In this document: positions 5,346 to 13,052 of the stretch, in pieces
Layout of the letters: each line of letters starts with the position of its first letter
How positions within the stretch are numbered: the first letter of the stretch is position 1
Source of the DNA: an uncultured Lachnospiraceae bacterium
GTDB taxonomy: Bacteria; Bacillota; Clostridia; Lachnospirales; Lachnospiraceae
Direction: 5' to 3'
Assembly: GCA_910587095.1 (NCBI GenBank)
Contig: CAJUMJ010000021.1
Location: 1 to 26,733 of the forward strand
Length of the DNA stretch: 26,733 nt
Program-made: the position numbers and the translations under genes
The notes under the pieces: generated by a model
Told to the model about the DNA's origin: nothing
Databases searched by the model: none
The model's input: the letters and a program-made list of their open reading frames with translations, nothing else

Positions 5346-5473
5346 ATTTATTGTGGGATTGTTACGCGGTAGAGATTATTTATCCCTTGATTTATGCAAC
5401 TTTGCGGGCGATAAAATGATGAAGCGAGGGTTTTATATGTCTACCCCCAAAACGGCGTTCTATTGCGTAACAG
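5346..5473 (+). repeat. Direct repeat copy 2 (about 130 bp) with 14-bp terminal inverted repeats
   Basis: This is the second copy of the repeat at 2927-3058, with several substitutions and small indels but the same ends. TGTTACGCGGTAGA (5360-5373) is opposed by TCTATTGCGTAACA (5459-5472). The two copies bracket the HEPN/HEPN/tRNA-like cassette exactly. Divergence between copies shows the arrangement is not very recent, or that the copies were acquired separately. Confidence 0.8.
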
Positions 5474-5521
5474 AAAAGCAGAGAACCGACCACTAATGAA
5501 AGTGATATATTCTCTGCTTTT
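5474..5521 (+). terminator. Intrinsic terminator after the cassette
   Basis: A 12-bp perfect stem, AAAAGCAGAGAA (5474-5485) with TTCTCTGCTTTT (5510-5521), spans a 24-nt loop. It starts one base after repeat copy 2 and could terminate read-through from the cassette, as well as tRNA transcription arriving from the right. The remaining 5522-5610 shows nothing recognisable. Confidence 0.6.
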
Positions 5522-5610
5522 GCTTGCACCCTGTTTGTCAGCGTTGATGATAAGTTGTTGTAAATACTTCCTTATCACCGTAAAACTAACATTTCTCAAG
5601 GTTTTTCAAG

Positions 5611-5682
5611 AGGCGCAGACCGGATTTGAACCGGTGAATCAGGGTGTTGCAGACCCACGCCTTACCGCTTGGCTACTGCGCC
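5611..5682 (-). tRNA. tRNA-Cys (anticodon GCA)
   Basis: On the minus strand a 72-nt cloverleaf begins GGCGCAGTAGCCAAGCGG, with anticodon arm GGGTC TGCAA CACCC region containing GCA, T-loop TTCAAAT and discriminator U, the usual cysteine identity base. CCA is not encoded. Its 3' end faces the accessory region, the typical orientation for a tRNA-associated island. Confidence 0.95.
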
Positions 5683-5711
5683 GTATTCATTTCCACAGGT
5701 CGAAAGACCGA

Positions 5712-5783
5712 TGACTCCAACGGGAATCGAACCCGTGTTACCGCCGTGAAAGGGCGATGTCTTAACCGCTTGACCATGGAGCC
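5712..5783 (-). tRNA. tRNA-Glu (anticodon UUC)
   Basis: On the minus strand a 72-nt cloverleaf starts GGCTCCATGGTCAAGCGG, with anticodon loop CTTTCAC reading UUC, T arm ACGGG/TTCGATT/CCCGT and discriminator A. CCA is not encoded. It lies 29 bp upstream of tRNA-Cys and is co-transcribed with it. Confidence 0.95.
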
Positions 5784-5817
5784 TGACGAAAGGCCTCATG
5801 AAGCCTTAACGTATGTT

Positions 5818-5846
5818 ATAATATCACATCCGGGAACATTTGGCAA
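5818..5846 (-). promoter_or_regulatory. Promoter of the tRNA-Glu/tRNA-Cys operon
   Basis: On the minus strand, TTGCCA (5841-5846), a 17-bp spacer and TATTAT (5818-5823). The start of transcription would fall about 25 bases before tRNA-Glu. Confidence 0.7.
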
Positions 5847-5880
5847 GAGGAAATTTGAAAGAAACTTGCGGATTATGGTT

Positions 5881-5913
5881 AAGGCGGTACAATCACATAA
5901 TTTGTACCGCCTT
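5881..5913. terminator. Hairpin between the alpha-galactosidase gene and the tRNA operon
   Basis: AAGGCGGTACAA (5881-5892) pairs perfectly with TTGTACCGCCTT (5902-5913), with a 9-nt loop. It lies downstream of the minus-strand alpha-galactosidase gene and upstream of the tRNA promoter, so it most likely ends the sugar operon. The T-run on the minus side is weak. Confidence 0.6.
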
Positions 5914-5956
5914 TCCGTCTTCTTTTGACCTTTTACACGTTTCTTTCTTTTCCCGG

Positions 5957-8080
5957 TCAGACTTTCCTCATCAGAACAGCCACGGCCCGCATATCCTCCG
6001 GGATCCGGCACGTCAGTTTTCCGTCTGCAACGAAAACGTCCGCATCCGCGTCCGAGTAAACCTCCTCGATCCGGTATGTGCCATCCGCGGGGAGGGGCGC
6101 TTCCAATGCTCCGTCATGCTCTCCGTTAAAGCTGTGGAACACCGCCATCAGTCCGTCCTTCTTCTCATGTTCCACATCGCCCTCTGTTCTCACAAGACAC
6201 TGCCATCCCCTCGGGTGACGCCAGCTTACCACCTTCGGCCCGTAAAGCCTGCTGTATCCGTCCTTGATGATGGGCGCCGCCTTTTTATAAAAGGCGATTC
6301 CTCTGTCTATCACATCCCACTGGGCATTCGTCAGCTTCGTCACATCCCCCGACAGACACATTCTGCCAAGAAAAGTATTCGCGATAGAGTATGCGATTCT
6401 CCTGAGAGAATCATCCTCCCGGATCACGGCCCATATCTGGCTCTGTCTTGGCAGGATCACACGGTGAAGAGAGGCCGCGATAATCGGAATCTCCTCGCAC
6501 TCATGGGCATCTGAAAAGGAAGCCATACTGCACTCGCTCATCATAAGCGGCTCCAGCTTATGCCCGCCCGAAGAACAGTTTTCCAGGATAAATCCGGGTA
6601 TCCTTTCTTTCACTTTCCGTATAAAAGCAAGGGACGCTTCCATATTCTGTCTCAGTCCTTCACCCAGGGATTCCGCTCCGTCACAGCCAACGCCTATGGT
6701 ATCGTTATAGTCCATCTTCATATAGGAGAAGCCGTATTTTTCCAGCGTGCCGATCACGCGCTCCTCCAGATAGCGCTGTACCCATTCCTTTCGCATATCC
6801 CAAAATCTTCTCATGGAAGTGGTAAGCGGCGCGCCGTTTCTCTTAAGCAGATGCGCCGTATCCTGATAAGCTTCCGCTTTCTCTCCCACATTGTCGATCT
6901 CAAACCAGATACCGGCTTTCATACCGTGATCGTTGATGGCTTTCACGGTCTTGTCAAGCCCCTCGGGGAACAGCTCTTTTGATACATGGTAGTCTCCCAT
7001 GGCCACATCCCAGGGAACACCCTCCTGCTTATACCAACCACAGTCGATCACAAAGTAGGAAAAGCCTTTATCCTTGATGGCTTCCAGAATACCACTGATA
7101 TTTTCATGGGAAGGACAGCCCCAGGTTGTGCAGTACTCGTTAAATATAATGGGGAGCTCCTGCTCTGACCCCGGCCCCCGATCCACAATACCCGAAAGAG
7201 CCGCCGTCATCCTCTGTGATATTTCTTCCGTTCCGCTGCCTTTGCAGACAGACAATATTGCCGTGGGCGTCACAAAGGTTTCTCCCGGAGCAACCGTTTT
7301 CATCCAATGCCCGAAATCATAGTCCGCAAGTCCCCCGGAAAGAGCTGCGTCATCCCCTCTGCGGTATACTTCCATCTGCCAGCTCGCATTGTGCATAAGC
7401 TGGGCTCCCCATAAAATACCGGATTTCGTATCCTCCACCACAGCGTAGGGAAAATACCCGTTGACCGGCATGGAGCCGACCTGCCCGAACCGTTCGCAGC
7501 GAACCGCGTGTCCTCCCCAAGACGGCTCAAGCTGCAAGTCTTCCAAAAGATGCGACTCTGTCCTTCCCTCCATGCTCCACACGCTTCGGATGCGGTGCAG
7601 TTTTAGGAAACCGCTCTCGTCCGCTCCCACAAAGGGCGAAATTCCGCTCAAGGAAAAGCTGGAAAGCATTTCAATTCCAACCGCCTCACCGGATGCGTTC
7701 TCAAATTCCGTAAAGGAGAGCAGGCTCTTCTTTCCCTCCTCCCAGGACAGATAATGCCGGTAACGATATCCTCTGTCATCCCTAAGCGATGTACAGATCA
7801 CCGTCTTTTTGTTCTCCCTTTTCTCCTCCTGCCCTTCCAGTTTAAGCGCCAGCACGGAAGCGCTCTGTCTCATGGTTCTGCCGCCGGCATAACCGCCCGC
7901 ATAGACATCCCCGGAAAGCTTCACCTGCACGAGAGAATCCGGATAAGGCTTTTCCCGGTATGAAACCTCATAAGCCACATCCGCAGGAAGCAGCACAAGC
8001 TCCACGCTCCCCGTCTCCTCATCCTTCACATAGCAGGCACGCATATCCCCCAATACAAATTCGCTGTATGCTTTCTTCAT
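5957..8080 (-). CDS. GH36 alpha-galactosidase
   Basis: This 707-residue protein is a normal length for glycoside hydrolase family 36. The ATG at 8080 follows GGAGG by 5 bases; an upstream TTG at 8092 lacks its own site. The order is an N-terminal beta-sandwich, a TIM barrel with FVIDCGWYK (about 343-351), then YMKMDYND with the expected nucleophile Asp457, ENCSSGGHKLEP (about 500-511) and SFSDAHE with the likely acid/base Asp524, and a C-terminal beta domain. It would hydrolyse terminal alpha-galactosyl residues such as melibiose or raffinose. There is no signal peptide, so it is cytoplasmic, consistent with the ABC sugar importer encoded just upstream. Cys in DCGWY replaces the second Asp of the usual DDGW motif, so substrate preference may differ. 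Confidence 0.85.
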   Translation of the reverse strand: MKKAYSEFVLGDMRACYVKDEETGSVELVLLPADVAYEVSYREKPYPDSLVQVKLSGDVYAGGYAGGRTMRQSASVLALKLEGQEEKRENKKTVICTSLRDDRGYRYRHYLSWEEGKKSLLSFTEFENASGEAVGIEMLSSFSLSGISPFVGADESGFLKLHRIRSVWSMEGRTESHLLEDLQLEPSWGGHAVRCERFGQVGSMPVNGYFPYAVVEDTKSGILWGAQLMHNASWQMEVYRRGDDAALSGGLADYDFGHWMKTVAPGETFVTPTAILSVCKGSGTEEISQRMTAALSGIVDRGPGSEQELPIIFNEYCTTWGCPSHENISGILEAIKDKGFSYFVIDCGWYKQEGVPWDVAMGDYHVSKELFPEGLDKTVKAINDHGMKAGIWFEIDNVGEKAEAYQDTAHLLKRNGAPLTTSMRRFWDMRKEWVQRYLEERVIGTLEKYGFSYMKMDYNDTIGVGCDGAESLGEGLRQNMEASLAFIRKVKERIPGFILENCSSGGHKLEPLMMSECSMASFSDAHECEEIPIIAASLHRVILPRQSQIWAVIREDDSLRRIAYSIANTFLGRMCLSGDVTKLTNAQWDVIDRGIAFYKKAAPIIKDGYSRLYGPKVVSWRHPRGWQCLVRTEGDVEHEKKDGLMAVFHSFNGEHDGALEAPLPADGTYRIEEVYSDADADVFVADGKLTCRIPEDMRAVAVLMRKV

Positions 8081-8168
8081 CCAAACCTCCAAATATTCTA
8101 TCTACTCTACAAATATTCGCGAAACTCATTTCAACGCTATATTAATTGTACAAATAACATAATTATAA

Positions 8169-9041
8169 TCATCCTTTGACCGCCCCAACTGTCATTCCTT
8201 TGATAAAATACTTCTGCAAACTTAAGAACAGAATGGAAATGGGCAGCACCGACACGACGATAGCCGCCATTGCGGTTGTATAATCGCTGGCCTGCGCCGA
8301 AAACAACGACTGGATGGCCACGGTCAGCGTTTTTAGTCCCTTCTTGCTCACATACAGGCTCGCCAGCAGGTAATCATTCCAAATCTGAAAGGACTGCATG
8401 ATAATCAAGGTGGCAAAAGCCGGTTTGAGCAGCGGAAAAACAATGATGAAATACGTCTTCACCACGGAACAGCCGTCAATTCTCGCGGCCTCCTCCAGCT
8501 CCAGCGGCACCGTGGACACAAAGCTGTTCATCAGGAATACGCCGAACGAAATGCCCGTCGCTATGTACATAAATACAATACCGTATCTGGTGTTTGTCAG
8601 ATGCATTTTGTAGCCGATCGTGTAAATCGGCAAAAACAGCGCCTGAAAGGGAATCAGAATACCGATCACGAAATAGACAAAGGAAAACTGGAAAAACTTT
8701 CCCTTTCCTCTGGAAATCGCCCAGGCAGTTATGCCACACAGAAGCGCCAGGATCAGTACGCTGATCGCGGTGTAAATAAAGGTATTCGTAAATGTGGTTG
8801 TCAGATTCAGTTTCTTTAAAGCCGCCTCATAGTTCGCCCACTGCAAGGAGTCCGGCAGCTTGAGAGGGCTTGTCAGATACAGCTCCTTCTTCGTCTTAAA
8901 AGAGTAATTCAAAATGACAAACAGGGGAAACAGGAACAGTAACGCCACCACCGTCATCACAACCTGTACGGCAAGCGTACTTTTGGTGTACGGCTTTTGA
9001 TTCATCTCCTCCGCCATTTTGGCGCGTTTTAAGATTGCCAT
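8169..9041 (-). CDS. CUT1 sugar ABC transporter permease (MalG/LacG type)
   Basis: This 290-residue membrane protein has six hydrophobic segments. The EAA-type cytoplasmic loop, EEAARIDGCSVVKTYFIIVFP at about 180-200, contacts the ATPase. The N-terminus MAILKRAKMAEEMNQKPYTK is cytoplasmic. The start ATG overlaps the TAA stop of the preceding permease by one base (TAATG), with AAGGAGGT upstream, indicating translational coupling. It forms the membrane channel with the partner permease. No dedicated ATPase is encoded nearby; a shared MsmK-type ATPase is common for CUT1 importers in Firmicutes. Substrate is inferred as an alpha-galactoside from the GH36 gene 76 bp downstream. Confidence 0.9.
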   Translation of the reverse strand: MAILKRAKMAEEMNQKPYTKSTLAVQVVMTVVALLFLFPLFVILNYSFKTKKELYLTSPLKLPDSLQWANYEAALKKLNLTTTFTNTFIYTAISVLILALLCGITAWAISRGKGKFFQFSFVYFVIGILIPFQALFLPIYTIGYKMHLTNTRYGIVFMYIATGISFGVFLMNSFVSTVPLELEEAARIDGCSVVKTYFIIVFPLLKPAFATLIIMQSFQIWNDYLLASLYVSKKGLKTLTVAIQSLFSAQASDYTTAMAAIVVSVLPISILFLSLQKYFIKGMTVGAVKG

Positions 9042-9922
9042 TACGACTGCACCTCCTTACTCTTTAATCCCTTCACCTGTATCATCGCCACCAGAAGCAG
9101 GATAAACACAAGCGTTACCGACATAGCGGAACCATATCCGTACTGTCTTCCGCTGATCGCCGTAGCGTATATCATCTGGATCACCGAAGTGGATGCTCTG
9201 CCCGGGCCGCCGCCTGTGGAGGATACGAGCAAATCATACACCTTGAGGGAACCCGTCGTAATGCCCACCACGCAGATTGTGATCGCCGGGGCAAGCATCG
9301 GGATCGTCACATTGAAAAACCGCTGCACCGCATTTGCTCCGTCCACCTTCGCCGCCTCATACAGATCCGACGGCACGGACTGTAATCCGGCCAGATAAAT
9401 CAACATCCAATAACCGATCCACTGCCAGTTGTTGGCAATAACCAGTCCGCTCAGGACGGTCTTTCCGTCCCCGAAAAGCAGGAAATTTATGTTTGTCCCG
9501 AAAATTTCATTCAGTTCAGGCAGCACGTTCGAGTACAGCTTCAACCAGACGAAACCGACGATAACCGCGCTGACCAGACAGGGAATAAACAAAATTGTCC
9601 TGTACACTTTCTGCGCTTTGATACCGCTGTCAAGAGCTACCGCGAACAGCAGCGCGAACACGTTCTGTACTATCGTATTCGCAATCGTAAATTTGATCGT
9701 AAACCACCATGCCTGTCTGAAATTCGCATCCTTCCAGAGATTAATATAATTGGAAATCCCCACAAACTGCTTCTCAACGCTCATACCGTCCCAGCTCGTG
9801 ACCGAGTAGCGAAACGCCAGAAGCAGCGGCAGAATAACGCCGACGGTAAAGATCGCCATACCCGGCAGGATCAGGAGTAAATATTGACGATTCATTTTGT
9901 CCTGCATCGTTCTCTTCTTCAT
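9041..9922 (-). CDS. CUT1 sugar ABC transporter permease (MalF/UgpA type)
   Basis: This 293-residue membrane protein begins MKKRTMQDKMNRQYLLLILP. The ATG at 9922 follows GGAGG by 5 bases; the ATG at 9934 has no well-placed site. It has six predicted membrane spans, and the EAA loop DLYEAAKVDGANAVQRFFNV lies at about 192-211. It pairs with the downstream permease to form the import channel. It lies 69 bp after the binding-protein gene in the same operon. Confidence 0.9.
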   Translation of the reverse strand: MKKRTMQDKMNRQYLLLILPGMAIFTVGVILPLLLAFRYSVTSWDGMSVEKQFVGISNYINLWKDANFRQAWWFTIKFTIANTIVQNVFALLFAVALDSGIKAQKVYRTILFIPCLVSAVIVGFVWLKLYSNVLPELNEIFGTNINFLLFGDGKTVLSGLVIANNWQWIGYWMLIYLAGLQSVPSDLYEAAKVDGANAVQRFFNVTIPMLAPAITICVVGITTGSLKVYDLLVSSTGGGPGRASTSVIQMIYATAISGRQYGYGSAMSVTLVFILLLVAMIQVKGLKSKEVQS

Positions 9923-9991
9923 ATAGACCTCCATCCTTCTTATGGAAAAGAGGGGAGAAGAATACTCTCCTCCCCTCCCGCAATCACTGTC

Positions 9992-11350
9992 TTACTGTGC
10001 GCTGCTGGAACCGACTCGCGCATCGGAAGCCGACAGACACTCTTCAAAGCTGATATCGCCCTGCAGGTATGCCGCGATATCCGACGCGTTCTCCTCCTGG
10101 AAGCCGCCCCACACAAGCTGGTTATTGCCGAGCGTTACGTCTACGATCATTCCCTTGGACGCATATTCGTCAATATCCACCTGGCTGGGATTTGTGAAGG
10201 TGGGAACTACATCTTTCAACATGGAAGCCGTCTTGGTGAAATCCAGAATCTCCACTGCCAGATCCTTGTCGCCGGAAAGCACATCCAGCACGCAGTTTAC
10301 CGCATCCTGATGCTCTGTCTCAGCACTTGTCATAATTGCGATATTCGGCTCGAAAATCAGCTTGGAATCACCCGTCTGGTTCGGGAACGGGAAGATACCG
10401 AAGTCAAAGTTTTCGTCGATGTCAAGGAAGTTCTGAATGGACCAGGAACCGGACACCTTCATAGCCGCCTCACCGAGTACCATTCTCGCATCACAATCTG
10501 TCTGCTCTGTCGAGAAAGTCTCGGGATAGGTGTTGTCAAAGATCAGTTTGTTGTATGAGTAAGCCGTCTGAGCCGCCTTGTCATCCGCGAAGGTCACTTC
10601 CCCTGCTCTGAACTTGTCGCCCCAGTCAGGCGTGTTGTTGAACACATCGTTCATCATAAACTGCATGGTCACGTTACCGATAGACCAGGTATCTACCATG
10701 TGGCTTGCAAAAGGTGTGATCCCTTTCGCCTTGCAGTCATCTATAATAGCCTGCAGCTCATCCTGTGTTGCGGGAACGGACCACCCGTTCTCGGCAAACA
10801 TGGTCTTGTTGTAATATACGCCCTGATATAACGCATTATATACCAGGCCGTAGGTCTTGCCGTCGATGGTCACATTCTCTCTCGCCGCGTCAAGCCCTCT
10901 GTCGAGATAAGTCGCATCGATCTCACCCAAAAGCCCCTGGGAAGCGTACGTGTTAACATCCTGCGCCTTACCGATGATAATGTCGGGAAGACCGGACTGC
11001 ATATACTGCTGCATCTTGGGGTGGAACTCGCCGTCCCAGCCTGTGCACTCCCACTCAAGTGTGATATTGGGATACTTCGCGGCCAGCGCCTCATCGATCA
11101 TATCCTCAATGCCGGCATCCGTGGTGGACTGGCCCGCCAGCACCGTCAGCGTCACTTCCTCGCCGTCGGCAGACGCTGCGGGAGCTTCCTCCTGCGCCTC
11201 AGCCGTTTCGTCAGCGGGAGCTTCCCCCTCCGTCGCGGGCTCTGCAGCCGGAGCCTGCGCCGCGCCGCCGTCAGACGAGCCGCCGCATCCTGCCAGCGTA
11301 CCGGCAATCATAGCCGAACATAAAATCGCACTTAACAATTTCTTTTTCAT
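9992..11350 (-). CDS. Sugar ABC transporter substrate-binding lipoprotein (CUT1 family)
   Basis: This 452-residue protein has a lipoprotein signal: positive MKKK, a hydrophobic core and the lipobox LAGC with lipidated Cys22. A low-complexity Ala/Glu-rich linker (about 27-65) follows, then a family 1 extracellular solute-binding fold starting VTLTVLAGQST. Such proteins capture oligosaccharides at the cell surface and deliver them to the MalF/MalG-type permeases encoded directly downstream. The ATG has GGGAGAG upstream. The 115-bp gap before it probably holds the operon promoter (TATAGT/TTAATA strings near 11380-11395), though no clean -35 is seen. Regulation by the adjacent two-component pair is likely from context. 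Substrate is inferred as alpha-galactoside. Confidence 0.9.
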   Translation of the reverse strand: MKKKLLSAILCSAMIAGTLAGCGGSSDGGAAQAPAAEPATEGEAPADETAEAQEEAPAASADGEEVTLTVLAGQSTTDAGIEDMIDEALAAKYPNITLEWECTGWDGEFHPKMQQYMQSGLPDIIIGKAQDVNTYASQGLLGEIDATYLDRGLDAARENVTIDGKTYGLVYNALYQGVYYNKTMFAENGWSVPATQDELQAIIDDCKAKGITPFASHMVDTWSIGNVTMQFMMNDVFNNTPDWGDKFRAGEVTFADDKAAQTAYSYNKLIFDNTYPETFSTEQTDCDARMVLGEAAMKVSGSWSIQNFLDIDENFDFGIFPFPNQTGDSKLIFEPNIAIMTSAETEHQDAVNCVLDVLSGDKDLAVEILDFTKTASMLKDVVPTFTNPSQVDIDEYASKGMIVDVTLGNNQLVWGGFQEENASDIAAYLQGDISFEECLSASDARVGSSSAQ

Positions 11351-11465
11351 AATTCTCTCCCTCCATAAGATTGATTTATTTGTTATATTAACTATACAAT
11401 CTTACGTTTCGAAAGAAGTATGCAATTTTTGAAAAACTGACTTGTAAATTTTTGAACTGCCTAAA

Positions 11466-13052
11466 TTATATTAACCGGCTGCGGTATTCCCTCGGGCTTA
11501 CCCCTGTGTGCTTTTTGAAAACCTTGCTGAAATAAGTATAATCGTCGTAACCCACCATGAAAGCCACCTCCGCGATATTGATATCCTCCCGCCGCATCAG
11601 CTCCTTCGCCTTCTCCATTCGCTTCCCCGCGATATAGAGCATCAGGTTTTCCCCCGTCTCCTGCTTAAAGAGTCTGGAAAAATAGGAGCTCTCCACCGCA
11701 TACTTGTCCGCCAGCCCGGACAACGTCAGCTCCTCGAAGTAATTCTCGTTGATATAAGCCACCGCTTCCTTCACGTAATCCCTGATATTGCCGGACACCT
11801 CGCTTTTCTTCTCTCCCATAACATAGCTTTGCATCTGTGCGAGCAAGGACAAAAGCTGCTCCACATCCAGGCTTTCCACCATTTTATCCGCCATCTCTTC
11901 GAGACGGTTCAATTCTCTGACGCACTCTTTCGAGACGCTTTGCCCTGTAAGATGCTCAAGGAAGACAGCCGAGATTCTGTTTACAATCTGCTTCGTCTCC
12001 ATAAAATTCCACTTTTCGCAAGAACCCAGCCCCATCTCTTTTTGCAGTAATTCCTGAAGCGTTTTTTCGTTTCCGGTCTTTAAGGCTGTTTTCAGGCGGT
12101 GCTCCATCTCCTGTGTGAAACATTCCATCACCTGATGCTTCATACTGCTCTTTTCCCGGTTGCTGAAAAGAATCACGCTCTCCGTATTGTAAGGTCTGGT
12201 CATCATGACGGAAATGCTCTGCACATAAGCGTCGTGCAGGCTGTCCATAGTGTAGGACTGCTCGCTGACCGCAATGGTGATGGGGCTGTCCGTCTCTTCC
12301 TTCAGTCGCTTCATAATCCTGAGCGCCAGCACCTGTTGTTCGGAAACATCCAGCTCGTTCACTACCAGGAATTCGTTGCTCCTGTTTATATAGTTGAAAA
12401 TAATCAGATTGTGCTTCGTATCTGTCTCCCGCAGCTTTTTCTTGATCGAATAGGACAGATAATTCATATCATACTGATACCGACTCATAAGCGTTTGTAA
12501 ATCATGAATCTTGACCAGCATAATACTGCATCCCACAGAGTCTAACACCGTCCCCGTCACCTGTGTCATGGAAAGCCGGACTCGCTCCTTTTCTATCAGA
12601 AGACTCAATTCCCGGTCCTGCAAAAGGGAGGCTGCCTTCAAAGTCTGCCTCTCGTTTTCTTCCTTCTCACTGATCAGCTCGAGCGCCTTTGAGACGGCGC
12701 GTATCAGATCGATCTTTGAGACGGGTTTTAGCAGATAATTAATCGCGCCTGCAACCAGCGTATCCTTCACATAAGCAAAATCATCATAACCGCTGAGTAC
12801 AAGAATCACAATCTCCGGGTATTGCTCCTTCACCCTTTTCACCAGCTCTACCCCATTTAGAAAAGGCATGTTGATGTCCGTGATCAGAATATCCGGCCTG
12901 TCCGACTCAAGCATCTGCATGACCTCTTCCCCGTCCTGGGCAGGCGGCATGAAATCAATCCTGTACTCCTCCCAGGCGATCATCGTCCTGATTTTCTCTC
13001 TGGTCCAGTATTCGTCGTCCGCAATCAGCAGCCTATACCGTCTCTTTTCCAT
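11466..13052 (-). CDS. Response regulator with AraC-type DNA-binding domain (YesN family)
   Basis: This 528-residue protein has an N-terminal receiver domain: acidic pair Asp12/Asp13, phospho-acceptor Asp59 in ILITDINMP, and Lys109 in LLKPVS. A long middle region (about 140-400) of uncertain fold follows, then a C-terminal AraC double helix-turn-helix (about 425-528) ending FKKHTGVSPREYRSRLI. The ATG at 13052 overlaps the sensor kinase gene by 20 bp, with AGAGGAAG upstream. It most probably activates the downstream sugar transport and alpha-galactosidase genes when phosphorylated. The target operator cannot be named from this sequence. Confidence 0.93.
   Translation of the reverse strand: MEKRRYRLLIADDEYWTREKIRTMIAWEEYRIDFMPPAQDGEEVMQMLESDRPDILITDINMPFLNGVELVKRVKEQYPEIVILVLSGYDDFAYVKDTLVAGAINYLLKPVSKIDLIRAVSKALELISEKEENERQTLKAASLLQDRELSLLIEKERVRLSMTQVTGTVLDSVGCSIMLVKIHDLQTLMSRYQYDMNYLSYSIKKKLRETDTKHNLIIFNYINRSNEFLVVNELDVSEQQVLALRIMKRLKEETDSPITIAVSEQSYTMDSLHDAYVQSISVMMTRPYNTESVILFSNREKSSMKHQVMECFTQEMEHRLKTALKTGNEKTLQELLQKEMGLGSCEKWNFMETKQIVNRISAVFLEHLTGQSVSKECVRELNRLEEMADKMVESLDVEQLLSLLAQMQSYVMGEKKSEVSGNIRDYVKEAVAYINENYFEELTLSGLADKYAVESSYFSRLFKQETGENLMLYIAGKRMEKAKELMRREDINIAEVAFMVGYDDYTYFSKVFKKHTGVSPREYRSRLI

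Noticed and set aside
2927..5473. The repeats as CRISPR repeats or integron attC sites.
   Set aside because: There are only two copies about 2.4 kb apart with genes between, so no CRISPR. The GTTACGC/GCGTAAC ends do not match the RYYYAAC/GTTRRRY arrangement of attC, and no integron integrase is seen.
5840..6514. Long plus-strand open frame of 224 codons.
   Set aside because: It is antisense to the GH36 gene, has no ribosome-binding site, and its translation has no recognisable features. The same holds for the other plus-strand frames opposite the minus-strand operons between 6560 and 20675.
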